Origin: Candidatus Poribacteria bacterium
Lineage (GTDB): Bacteria > Poribacteria > WGA-4E > WGA-3G
Reading direction: 5' to 3'
Assembly: GCA_026706025.1 (NCBI GenBank)
Contig: JAPOZO010000054.1
Coordinates: 1 to 44,223, forward strand
Length of the DNA: 44,223 bases
Below, piece by piece: positions 32,378-40,346 of the stretch. Each line of letters opens with the position of its first letter. The first letter of the stretch is position 1. A program made the translations under genes and the position numbers. The notes under the pieces are model-generated. The model saw nothing but the letters and a program-made list of their open reading frames with translations. It did not search any database and had not been told where the DNA came from.

Positions 32378-32998
32378 ATGATGCGGTTCACTGACACACT
32401 CGTTAAGACCTACGAAAAGTACGCCCATGAAAGAGCATTGCACTCGCCTGACGCATTCAAGGTACAAGAGCGATCCGAGTTTCTAAAGTTCTTGAAGGCT
32501 GAAAGACGGGAGACGCTCCTTGAAATCGGGTGTGGTCCCGGTCAGGATGCTCAGTTTTTTCAATCTCAAGGATTCAGAGTTTTGGCGGTGGACAACACAC
32601 CAGCAATGGTGAAACTCACTGCTGAAAAGGGGGTGTCTGCGCAAGTCTTGGATTGCTATGATCTCGGTGAAATTAACGAATGTTTCGATGCAGTCTATAC
32701 CATGAATTGCCTCCTGCATATACCGAAGCGCAATATTGATCAGGTTTTGCGTTTAATTTCAAGACGGCTCAATGAAAACGGCTTAATGTATCTCGGTCTA
32801 TGGGGAGACCAAGACTTTGAGGGTATCTGGGAACACGATAGATATGAGCCGAAACGGTTTTTCTCCTTCTGGAAGACAGAGGCACTTCTTGAAGTCCTCC
32901 AGCGATCATTTAGGTTGGAGTATTATCGGCGATTAGAGCCTCGTGAAGGCTGGATATTCAATTCTTTTATTCTCCGTAAATATGGAGGTTCAAAGTGA
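32378..32998 (+). CDS. Class I SAM-dependent methyltransferase
   Basis: A 206-residue methyltransferase. Motif I is LLEIGCGPGQDAQFF, motif II VLAVDNTPAMVK, and motif IV CFDAVYTMNCLLHIPK. It is unrelated in detail to the gene at 29696. The acceptor is unknown. Its TGA overlaps the GTG of the next gene (GTGA, 32995-32998), so both are probably made together. The start is ATGATG at 32378. Confidence 0.88.
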   Translation: MMRFTDTLVKTYEKYAHERALHSPDAFKVQERSEFLKFLKAERRETLLEIGCGPGQDAQFFQSQGFRVLAVDNTPAMVKLTAEKGVSAQVLDCYDLGEINECFDAVYTMNCLLHIPKRNIDQVLRLISRRLNENGLMYLGLWGDQDFEGIWEHDRYEPKRFFSFWKTEALLEVLQRSFRLEYYRRLEPREGWIFNSFILRKYGGSK

Positions 32999-33765
32999 GA
33001 CGAACAGTTATTTATATTCTGAGCGTGGCATTCGTTTTCATATTTCCCTTTGTGAGCACCGCAATTGAGGACGATGCAATGGTCCTTTACTACTCGTTTG
33101 ATGAAGGTAAGGGAAAAGAGGTTGAAGACCTGAGCGGCAAAGGGAATCACGGCACGCTCGAAGCCAATGCCAAATGGGAGAAAGACGGGAAGATCAATGC
33201 AGGTGTGTTTTTTGATGAGCAGATTCAGAAGGGTGTCGTCGCCGCTCCAGCATCTGATAGTCTGGCGATTACCAAGAATTTGACGATGGAGGTATGGGTA
33301 TACCCAGAAAGTGTCGGCGATTATCGTAATGTCCGTGGTCAGGCGGGACCTCACACGTATTATCTCAGTATCCATCAAGGTAGACCGTCCGTGTGGATGG
33401 GATGCCCCGGTGCTGGCGGACGGACATGGAACAGTGCAAAGAACGAGATTCCGACCGATAAGTGGTCGCACGTCGCCGCAGTTTACGAGTTTGATAAGGA
33501 GCTTCGGCTTTATATCAACGGCAAACTTGATAATACGTATAAACTGGAAGGCGAAATTCCGGTTTCTCAATCAGATCACTGGTTCGGCAATCGCCTCGAT
33601 GGTCCGTGGCCCTATGGCGGGAAGCTTGATGAATTTGTTATCTATAACCGTGTTCTGACTGAGGAGGAGATTCAGCAAGATATGGAGCAGGTCTTGAGTG
33701 TGTCGCCGTTAGATAAAGCTGCGACGACTTGGGGGCTACTCAAAAGAGATAGAGATGTTGACTAA
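32995..33765 (+). CDS. Secreted LamG/concanavalin-like domain protein
   Basis: A 256-residue protein with a signal peptide (VIYILSVAFVFIFPFVSTA) and one LamG/laminin-G-like jelly roll: VLYYSFDEGKGKEVEDLSG, KGNHGTL, LTMEVWVYPESVG, WSHVAAVYEFDKELRLYING, FGNRLDG and LDEFVIYNRVLTEEEI. Such domains bind or anchor to carbohydrates. The ending KAATTWGLLK resembles a C-terminal tail I associate with secreted poribacterial LamG proteins. The GTG start follows GGAGG and overlaps the upstream stop. The next gene begins inside its last codons (33755). Confidence 0.85.
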   Translation: MRRTVIYILSVAFVFIFPFVSTAIEDDAMVLYYSFDEGKGKEVEDLSGKGNHGTLEANAKWEKDGKINAGVFFDEQIQKGVVAAPASDSLAITKNLTMEVWVYPESVGDYRNVRGQAGPHTYYLSIHQGRPSVWMGCPGAGGRTWNSAKNEIPTDKWSHVAAVYEFDKELRLYINGKLDNTYKLEGEIPVSQSDHWFGNRLDGPWPYGGKLDEFVIYNRVLTEEEIQQDMEQVLSVSPLDKAATTWGLLKRDRDVD

Positions 33766-34471
33766 ACTGACCCCGCAGCTGTTTACTTGGGTGGAAGTTC
33801 ACGGCGCGTCGCGGAATCAAGCGTACAACTGGAATAGTTTTTTAGTGCAAGACGAGAGCAACAGCATCCGGGCATTGATATATCCGCTTCCACTCTCAGC
33901 AAGTCAGATTCAACAAATTGACGAACTTGGCGGTCCAACGCATCTAATGCTAACCTGTGCCTATCACGCGAGAAGTTTGAGAGAATTCAAGCAAAAATGG
34001 GACTGCCAGGTTTTAGTCCATGAAAATCAGGTAGATGAGGTCGAATTTACTTTTGACGACACGTTCGCGGACAGAGATATGCTTTGGGATTTCCTTGAAG
34101 TTGTGCGTGTACCGAATGTCCGGCATCGCGAAGAGGTCTGTTTCTACTTAAAAAATCACAAAGGTGCACTGATCATCGGCGATCTCATCAGTGGTGGCAG
34201 AAAGGACAGCGGCATTCCGGATGGAAAAGTGGGATTTAACGCGCCTGAATATCTGGTGGATCTTGACAAAGCCCGCTTGTCTCTCAAAGTGCTGCTACAT
34301 TTTGAATTTGACCTTATGTGCTTCGGTCACGGATCACCAGTTGTTCGTGGTGCCAAAGAGGTTTTGAAACATTTTATTCAATGTGATGCTACGTGGGAAG
34401 ACTTCGCTCAAAGACGTGAGGCAGGATTTCGTTTAAATCCTGAACTCAGAAAGCTGCACGATAAAAAATAA
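33755..34471 (+). CDS. Metallo-beta-lactamase-fold-like protein with degenerate metal site
   Basis: A 238-residue protein. The strand layout resembles the MBL fold: NSFLVQDESNSIRALIYPL at the start, THLMLTCAYHARSLREF where HxHxDH is normally found, GALIIGDLISGG with the bridging Asp and MCFGHGSPV with a late His. Only one histidine of HxHxDH is present (YHARS), so metal binding and catalysis are doubtful. It overlaps the LamG gene by 11 bases. Substrate unknown. Confidence 0.5.
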   Translation: MLTKLTPQLFTWVEVHGASRNQAYNWNSFLVQDESNSIRALIYPLPLSASQIQQIDELGGPTHLMLTCAYHARSLREFKQKWDCQVLVHENQVDEVEFTFDDTFADRDMLWDFLEVVRVPNVRHREEVCFYLKNHKGALIIGDLISGGRKDSGIPDGKVGFNAPEYLVDLDKARLSLKVLLHFEFDLMCFGHGSPVVRGAKEVLKHFIQCDATWEDFAQRREAGFRLNPELRKLHDKK

Positions 34472-34474
34472 AAG

Positions 34475-35416
34475 ATGATACCTATTAATGCCTACAACTT
34501 CCTGAAATTTGAGGTGCCTCGTGAGGATGACAGTCTTATCAGCTGCTATCTACGCCGTGATAAAGCTGTAGAATTGCGAAAAAAACCGATCATCTTTCTC
34601 TTGCAAGGATCGGGTGCCAATTCATTTTTCTCAGAGAAAGATGGAAAGTGCTATACACCACTTCTGTTTGGCGCACTTGGGCATCTTGTAGAGGATTGGC
34701 ATGTCATTGGCATAGAAAAACGAGGCGTTCAATTGGGAGATTTCAAGGGTTTCCACGGCTGCGCGGGAGTGAGTCAGGAATATATTGAACATGCAACGCT
34801 CTCCAGACGGGTCAATGATGTAGATCATGTCATCAGCTACTTGAAATCTGCGAACAACCTGTACGATGAAAATGAAATTGTTGTTATTGGACATTCGGAA
34901 GGTTCCGATGTCGCAGCAGGGGTCGCAGCCACAAACTCCAATGTGACTCATCTTGCGCTTCTGGGTTTTTCTGCTGCCCACGGTCTATTCGACGCATTCA
35001 TTAGTCTACGAAGACAACTCAACTCTGGAAAAATCTCAAGGCAGGAGTTTGTTGAGAAATACGATTGGCTTATTTCAAAATATAGAGACATCCGTGCCAA
35101 CCCAGAATCGTTTGAAGAGTTCTATGGACATACATATAAGCGTTGGGCATCGTATTGTTTCGACGCATCGCTTCAAAACTTGGCCACAATTACGATTCCT
35201 ATTTTTCTCGGTATCGGCTCCTTAGACGAGAATGCAATTGGCTCCGATTATTTCGTTGCGGATTTGGTCAGACGAGGAAAAGATAATCTCACATATAAAA
35301 ATTACCTTGACTGTGATCACGGGTTCTTCAAACATTGCGGCGATAAATCCGAGTCTATTCATAACGAAGTGGTTGACGATATAATGAAATGGGTAAAAAG
35401 TACATCCAAATGTTAG
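34475..35416 (+). CDS. Alpha/beta hydrolase
   Basis: A 313-residue protein. The oxyanion strand is PIIFLLQGSGANS, the nucleophile elbow is VIGHSEGSDVAAG, and the acid and histidine are probably IGSLDENAI and DCDHGFFKH. This triad order is standard for the fold. The substrate is unknown. It starts three bases after the preceding gene without a strong ribosome binding site and likely depends on coupling. Confidence 0.82.
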   Translation: MIPINAYNFLKFEVPREDDSLISCYLRRDKAVELRKKPIIFLLQGSGANSFFSEKDGKCYTPLLFGALGHLVEDWHVIGIEKRGVQLGDFKGFHGCAGVSQEYIEHATLSRRVNDVDHVISYLKSANNLYDENEIVVIGHSEGSDVAAGVAATNSNVTHLALLGFSAAHGLFDAFISLRRQLNSGKISRQEFVEKYDWLISKYRDIRANPESFEEFYGHTYKRWASYCFDASLQNLATITIPIFLGIGSLDENAIGSDYFVADLVRRGKDNLTYKNYLDCDHGFFKHCGDKSESIHNEVVDDIMKWVKSTSKC

Positions 35417-35470
35417 CCGATTAGAAAAACAGTGATCGATTAATGAAAAGTCGTTCCGGGAGGTGTTTGA

Positions 35471-36304
35471 ATGAGTGAAGACATCTGTTTCAATCCAGAG
35501 GATCAACAGTTTGTTGATCGTGCTGTAGATTTTTGCCAACGAATGGGTGAGCGTGCTGTCCTTATGTTGATTGGGAGTCGTGCCGCTGGTTTCACCGATG
35601 GATGGTCGGATCTTGACCTGTGTATCATTGGCGATAAGCGTCACCTTTCCGATGAAGATCGAGAGACCTATGAACAAAGTTGGCAACTCTTCGTTGATCG
35701 AGGTGATTTTGAGGCACACTGGTCATTTTATGATGAAAGTGACCTGCGGGCGTGGTTGGAAATGTATCCAGATGAGATGATGTGGGTTATTGCGACTTCA
35801 CGAACTCTCTACGGTTGTTCAAGTACTGCTGAGGAATTGAAGGATCGCTATTGCGTGTATCCGCCTGCGATCGCGGAGCGCAAGTTGAAGTGGATGTTCG
35901 GCAAGTATTACTTCTCGCAGCGCGGTCCCTTGGCTATGGCAGCTCGAAATAAGGTGGAAACGGCATTTGTTGCGGTTGGAAACGTTATTGAGTACCTCTG
36001 TAAAATATGCTGTGTTGCTGAGAGACAACCGTTTCCCTATGAAAAATGGGTGGTTGAAGCAGCTAAACAGACACGATTGGGTGCAATGGTGTATCCATCA
36101 ATTCAACGCGCTGTGAATGGCATCGGAGACTTTCTTGATCCGCCAGCCGACCAGAACTGGCGTGACTGGACACCGGTGAAAGAATTACGGGGGACGTTAC
36201 CAATTGTTCAAAATGGACTAAAGGAACTCGGTTGGGTTTGCGATTGGATTGACGATCCGAACGCAGCTTACTTTGATGAAACAGTCAGACGACCGGCACC
36301 CTGA
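35471..36304 (+). CDS. Nucleotidyltransferase-domain protein
   Basis: A 277-residue protein. The catalytic motif is LIGSRAAGFTDGWSDLDLCI, i.e. GSxxxG followed by DxD. The rest is helical, with features like those of DUF4037 or aminoglycoside-type nucleotidyltransferases. It could transfer a nucleotide to a small molecule or protein; nothing in the sequence tells which. GGGAGG precedes the ATG. Confidence 0.75.
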   Translation: MSEDICFNPEDQQFVDRAVDFCQRMGERAVLMLIGSRAAGFTDGWSDLDLCIIGDKRHLSDEDRETYEQSWQLFVDRGDFEAHWSFYDESDLRAWLEMYPDEMMWVIATSRTLYGCSSTAEELKDRYCVYPPAIAERKLKWMFGKYYFSQRGPLAMAARNKVETAFVAVGNVIEYLCKICCVAERQPFPYEKWVVEAAKQTRLGAMVYPSIQRAVNGIGDFLDPPADQNWRDWTPVKELRGTLPIVQNGLKELGWVCDWIDDPNAAYFDETVRRPAP

Positions 36305-36344
36305 ATGCACCCATTGCATAATAACAAACACAAAAAGGATGACT

Positions 36345-37037
36345 ATGGCACAATCGTCTCTCCAAGTCGGAAATATCGTTCAACCAATTGCGCGTGTTGA
36401 CTTGCCTCAAAGGACGGACTATGAGGGTAAATTTATTTCACTATCACCAATCAATCCACAAACCGATGTTGCGGAACTCTATGAATGCTCTCACGGATCG
36501 GATGTAAAGGAGCAAATCTGGACCTACATGAGTTACGGTCCCTTTGATAGCACACACGACATGCATAAGTGGCTTGAAGAAGGAGCGAGATCGGAGGATC
36601 CCCTCTTCTTTACCGTCCATCATCTTGAATCGAAGCAACGGGTTGGTATGGTAAGTTTCCTGAACATCGTTTCAGACATGCGACGACTGGAACTCGGACA
36701 TATTTGGTATTCACCGGATTCCCAGCGATCGAACGTGAATACAGAAGCCATATACCTAATGCTCTGTGAGGCTTTCGATAAACTGAAATACCGTCGTGTC
36801 GAATGGAAATGCGATTCTCTGAATGAAAAGTCTCGAGCAGCCGCACTGCGACTCGGCTTTAAGTTTGAAGGTATCTTCAGACAGCATATAATCGTAAAAG
36901 GTCGAAATAGGGATACTGCTTGGTATTCGATGTTGGACAGTGAATGGGTTGCTGTTAAGAAGAACATGGAGATGTGGTTGTATCAAAACCCCAACCAGCA
37001 GCTATCCTTAACAGCACTCAATAATAGTAGGTCTTGA
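36345..37037 (+). CDS. RimJ/RimL-like GNAT acetyltransferase
   Basis: A 230-residue acetyltransferase: KFISLSPINPQTDVAELYEC at the N-terminus, RLELGHIWYSPDSQRSNVNT for motif A, then LCEAFDKLKYRRVEWKCDSLN and SRAAALRLGFKFEGIFRQH, the typical C-terminal part of the family. It may modify small molecules or protein N-termini. The start at 36345 has AAAGG six bases upstream; ATG 36339 is also possible. An upstream ATG in the same frame lies inside the nucleotidyltransferase gene and is unlikely. Confidence 0.82.
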   Translation: MAQSSLQVGNIVQPIARVDLPQRTDYEGKFISLSPINPQTDVAELYECSHGSDVKEQIWTYMSYGPFDSTHDMHKWLEEGARSEDPLFFTVHHLESKQRVGMVSFLNIVSDMRRLELGHIWYSPDSQRSNVNTEAIYLMLCEAFDKLKYRRVEWKCDSLNEKSRAAALRLGFKFEGIFRQHIIVKGRNRDTAWYSMLDSEWVAVKKNMEMWLYQNPNQQLSLTALNNSRS

Positions 37038-37125
37038 AATAATAAGATTGATTCAATCTCACTGTTTAGAGTCATTCAATCCGATATAGTTCTTCTGACG
37101 TAAATTCAGGGCATGATTGGTTTCT

Positions 37126-37142
37126 ACACTCCAGCGGAGTGT
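37126..37142. repeat. REP-like palindrome, copy 1
   Basis: ACACTCC-AGC-GGAGTGT, perfect 7-bp arms with a three-base loop. It lies 50 bases before a second copy. Confidence 0.7.
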
Positions 37143-37175
37143 TATATCTATAGAGGATGGGATGCTCAATGTCTT

Positions 37176-37192
37176 GCACTCCAGCGGAGTGC
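37176..37192. repeat. REP-like palindrome, copy 2
   Basis: GCACTCC-AGC-GGAGTGC. It is identical to copy 1 except that the outer A-T pair is G-C, a compensatory change that keeps the hairpin. It lies 40 bases before the HTH gene. Confidence 0.7.
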
Positions 37193-37231
37193 TATGTATG
37201 GAAAGTCTGACATTTATCTACCAAAAAAACG

Positions 37232-37507
37232 ATGAGCGATTTAAACCAGTATGTCCAAAAACGTAAAGCCAGAGACCCTGAATTTACCGAGAATTACGAA
37301 ACTGGTTATTTGGAATTCAAGATCGGAGTTCTCCTTCGGCAAGCCAGAGAGGAGGCGGGTTTAACTCAGGAAGAGGTGGCGCAAAAGTTGAATACCAAGA
37401 AGTCTGCTATCTCAAGAATGGAGAACCATGCGGAAAATGTCAGATTGTCAACTTTAGGAAAGTACGCAAAAGTGCTTGGCAAGACATTATATTTATCAGT
37501 CGGATAA
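37232..37507 (+). CDS. XRE-family helix-turn-helix protein, HigA-like
   Basis: A 91-residue DNA-binding protein. The helix-turn-helix is [20 protein letters not shown] with SAISRMEN. The length and N-terminal part resemble HigA-type antitoxins. A HigB toxin would be expected next to it, but the 194-base space upstream has none and the downstream gene is a TIM-barrel enzyme, so it appears solitary. Confidence 0.82.
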   Translation: MSDLNQYVQKRKARDPEFTENYETGYLEFKIGVLLRQAREEAGLTQEEVAQKLNTKKSAISRMENHAENVRLSTLGKYAKVLGKTLYLSVG

Positions 37508-37523
37508 GTAAGGAGACATGTTG

Positions 37524-38321
37524 ATGAGCAAATTGAAATTTGCTTGCCACCTCATCCAATTTGGTGGGGAGCAGCAAGAAAATCCAGAAAAAGTGTTACG
37601 AGAGGTAGCAGATGCCGGTTGGGAAGGCGTTGAAAGTGTTCCTTTTGAAGGCGCAGACGGCCTCGTTGAAATGGCGACGCTTGCCCGGAGTCTCGGACTT
37701 CATATCGTCAATGCCGGTGGTGCTGGACTCGACAGGGTTAAGTTCAACATCACCCTCGGCAACAATGCTGCTGAAGTGCCGTCGTTGAGGCGTTCAGAAT
37801 GGGGTGGACCGGATCCAAGCGATGAGGATTTCGAGAATGCTGCCCGAACGTTAGATGACATGCTCGCGTATTGTGACGCTCACAATATCAAAGGCTTCCA
37901 CCACGCACATCTTGGCACGATGCTTGAGACAGTTGATGATGCTGAACGCCTCTTGGCAGCAGCACCGAGTCTCTGGTTGCTGTTTGACACAGGACACATG
38001 CTCGCTGCGGGGAGCGATCCGATGCAAGTCTTTGAGAGCGAAAATTTACAGAATCGGATTGGGCATGTTCATCTCAAGGACTGCCACGCCGATGACCCAG
38101 GAACATGGGATTACAGAACGCAACGCTTCGGTGAGAAGGCACGTTTCGCGGAACTTGGTGCCGGAAACCTCGGACTTGATGTTAAAGCCGCACTTGAAGG
38201 ACTCGAAGCCGTTGGTTATGACGGATGGGTTTCTGTCGAACTTGATCGTCCGTATCCGCCGCGTCCAGCAGCCGAAGCCGCAGTCGTAAACCGAGAATAT
38301 CTGCGGGGTCTCGGATATTAA
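37524..38321 (+). CDS. TIM-barrel sugar phosphate isomerase/epimerase
   Basis: A 265-residue protein of the AP-endonuclease-2/xylose-isomerase-like group. CHLIQFGGEQQENPEKVLRE, GWEGVESVPFEG, KGFHHAHLGTML, LLFDTGHMLAAG, IGHVHLKDC and GYDGWVSVELDRP are in the family order, with Glu, Asp and His residues placed for metal binding. The substrate is unknown. ATG 37524 has AAGGAGA seven bases upstream; ATG 37518 would be only one base from it. Confidence 0.85.
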   Translation: MSKLKFACHLIQFGGEQQENPEKVLREVADAGWEGVESVPFEGADGLVEMATLARSLGLHIVNAGGAGLDRVKFNITLGNNAAEVPSLRRSEWGGPDPSDEDFENAARTLDDMLAYCDAHNIKGFHHAHLGTMLETVDDAERLLAAAPSLWLLFDTGHMLAAGSDPMQVFESENLQNRIGHVHLKDCHADDPGTWDYRTQRFGEKARFAELGAGNLGLDVKAALEGLEAVGYDGWVSVELDRPYPPRPAAEAAVVNREYLRGLGY

Positions 38322-38337
38322 AAGGAGGCACATTCCT

Positions 38338-39651
38338 ATGCTGAAGCGAATCAAAATTCAAGGGTATAAATCACTCGTGGATCTTGAGGTAAACTTTGAG
38401 CACCTTGCTGTACTCGTCGGTCCCAACGCTTCAGGAAAGAGCAATTTCCTTGATGCTTTACACCTCCTATCGCGCGTAGCCGCCAGCCGGACCCTGAAAG
38501 AAGCATTTGACCCGCCTTACCGAGGACACGCGCTGGAGTCGTTCACTTTTGGAAGGGAAGGCATCAAGAGCCTCTTGGAACAGGAAACAGTATCATTTAG
38601 TATAGAGGTAGATGTTCAACTTTCTCCCAAGATCGTTGAGAATGTCAATCAGCAAATTCAGAAGATGAGACCGGTACCACTGGATGAAGATGAATCTGTT
38701 TCAAGGCGGTCGCCACCTACCGTGCGTTCGCGAAATCTTCGGTATCGGATTGAGATTGAGATGCTCCCCAAGTTGGGGACATTGCGGGTCGCGAACGAGT
38801 ATCTCGCTGCGCTTAATACCACAGGTGGCTTAAGTCAAAAACGCAAGCCGTTCTTAGAACGGGTTGGCAATCAGCTGCATCTGCGGATGGAAGGGCAAGC
38901 GCGTCCAGCCCACTATGAGCGAGGTCTCAATTATAGTATCCTTTCAATGGCGCATTATCCCCCTCATCATCCTCATTTGGTTGCGATGCGGCAGGAATTG
39001 GCGAGTTGGTTTACCTTCTATTTTGAACCGCGTGAACGCATGCGGCTCCCAAGTCCTGTTAAGGAAGTTCACCATATTGGGTTGATGGGGGAAGATCTCG
39101 CGGCCTTTCTTAATACTTTGCGAGGTCTCAATCCGCGACAGTTTGAATCCATTGAGAAATCTCTCCATGCTATGATTCCTTCTATAACAGGCATTGAGGT
39201 TGGTGTCAATGTGTCAGGCGAAGTGGAATTGAATCTGTGTGAAGGCGAAAAACGTGTTTCGGCACGGGGTTTATCGGAGGGGACACTCCGGATTTTAGGG
39301 TTTTTAGCACTCGTTGGTGCCGAAAAATCGCCAGCGTTGGTAGGCTTTGAGGAACCGGAAAACGGCGTTCATCCGCGTAGGATTCGGCGCATTGCTCGGT
39401 TTTTGGAAACTCGCATGCTTCTTGAAGATATCCAGTTCATTGTGACAACACATTCAACGCTTTTGCCGGATCTTATCCCTCCTGAGTCTGTGTACGTTTG
39501 TCGTAAAGTTGATGGCAAAACAGAAATTGAACCCTTTACTATGATGTATCTTGGACCGCTATGGAAGCGGGTGGATATTGAGGATGTGCTGGAGGATGAA
39601 AGCGTGCTATCTCCTTCTGAACGTATCTTACGGGGGGATTTTGATGCATAA
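38338..39651 (+). CDS. AAA ATPase (AAA_21/RecF-SMC-like)
   Basis: A 437-residue ATPase. KIQGYKSLVDLEV precedes the Walker A GPNASGKSN near residue 28. A long insert with basic and helical parts follows, then ARGLSEGTLRILGFLAL (ABC-like signature), the Walker B GFEEPENGVHPRRI and VTTHSTLLPDL. This is the arrangement of AAA_21 ATPases in OLD, PARIS-like and related defence proteins, though some have other roles. The ATG of the next gene lies within its last codons (39644), so the two are almost surely coupled. AAAGGAGG precedes the start. Confidence 0.88.
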   Translation: MLKRIKIQGYKSLVDLEVNFEHLAVLVGPNASGKSNFLDALHLLSRVAASRTLKEAFDPPYRGHALESFTFGREGIKSLLEQETVSFSIEVDVQLSPKIVENVNQQIQKMRPVPLDEDESVSRRSPPTVRSRNLRYRIEIEMLPKLGTLRVANEYLAALNTTGGLSQKRKPFLERVGNQLHLRMEGQARPAHYERGLNYSILSMAHYPPHHPHLVAMRQELASWFTFYFEPRERMRLPSPVKEVHHIGLMGEDLAAFLNTLRGLNPRQFESIEKSLHAMIPSITGIEVGVNVSGEVELNLCEGEKRVSARGLSEGTLRILGFLALVGAEKSPALVGFEEPENGVHPRRIRRIARFLETRMLLEDIQFIVTTHSTLLPDLIPPESVYVCRKVDGKTEIEPFTMMYLGPLWKRVDIEDVLEDESVLSPSERILRGDFDA

Positions 39652-40234
39652 TATCAGTCTGTTCGTTGAGGATGCAGTCCATGAGGATTTTCTCGTGGCA
39701 CTGGTTCAGCGGGTTGCTAATGCGGGCGACATCAAGATTAAAGTCTCCGGTGTCCGCGGTGGACATGAAGCCGTTATTACGGAATTGAAGCAGTATCAAC
39801 AGGATTTGCAACACAACGGTGAGGATCTACCAGATCTCATCATCGTAGGTACGGATAGTAATAGCAAGGGATTTTTGCAGCGGGAAAAAGAAATCAATCA
39901 GGCAACCTCCAATTTGGCGGATCGCGTTATCAGTATGATTCCGAAACCGTATATCGAGCGATGGCTCCTTCTCGATGCGGAGGCGTTCAAGACGGTATTT
40001 GGTGGCGGCTGCTCGGTTCCTCAGCGGAAATGTGACCGTGATCGCTACAAGCGTCTTCTCCTACAAGCGATTCATGACGCAGGCGTGATCCCGCTTTTAG
40101 GGGGTATTGAACATATCGCAGATCTCGTCAATGCAATGGATCTCCAACATTTGGAGCAAAGCGATAGATCCTTCCGAAGGTTTTTCAGAGCGTTGCAGCA
40201 ACGTTTTGAAAATTGGCAGCAGACAGAAGGTTGA
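39644..40234 (+). CDS. TOPRIM-like/DUF4276-like protein partnered with the ATPase
   Basis: A 196-residue protein. NISLFVEDAVHEDFL begins with the strand and Glu typical of TOPRIM-like folds, LIIVGTDSNSKGFLQ has the acidic segment, and KPYIERWLLLDAEAF resembles the DUF4276 signature. The combination with an upstream AAA ATPase is known in putative defence pairs (ATPase plus TOPRIM nuclease). Whether it cuts nucleic acid is not shown. It overlaps the ATPase stop by eight bases and has a GGGGGG site upstream. It is separated from the convergent transferase by 112 bases with no obvious terminator. Confidence 0.65.
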   Translation: MHNISLFVEDAVHEDFLVALVQRVANAGDIKIKVSGVRGGHEAVITELKQYQQDLQHNGEDLPDLIIVGTDSNSKGFLQREKEINQATSNLADRVISMIPKPYIERWLLLDAEAFKTVFGGGCSVPQRKCDRDRYKRLLLQAIHDAGVIPLLGGIEHIADLVNAMDLQHLEQSDRSFRRFFRALQQRFENWQQTEG

Positions 40235-40346
40235 TGCTACACTGTCATTTATTAGGCCACTTTTTTAATACATATACCAGTAATAAAAGAAGTAGCAAAG
40301 TAATAAAAAGTTTCATGACAAAAAAAGATAGAAAACACTATCATTT

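Noticed and set aside
37126-37192. CRISPR-like array
   Set aside because: There are only two short palindromic copies 50 bases apart and no cas genes.
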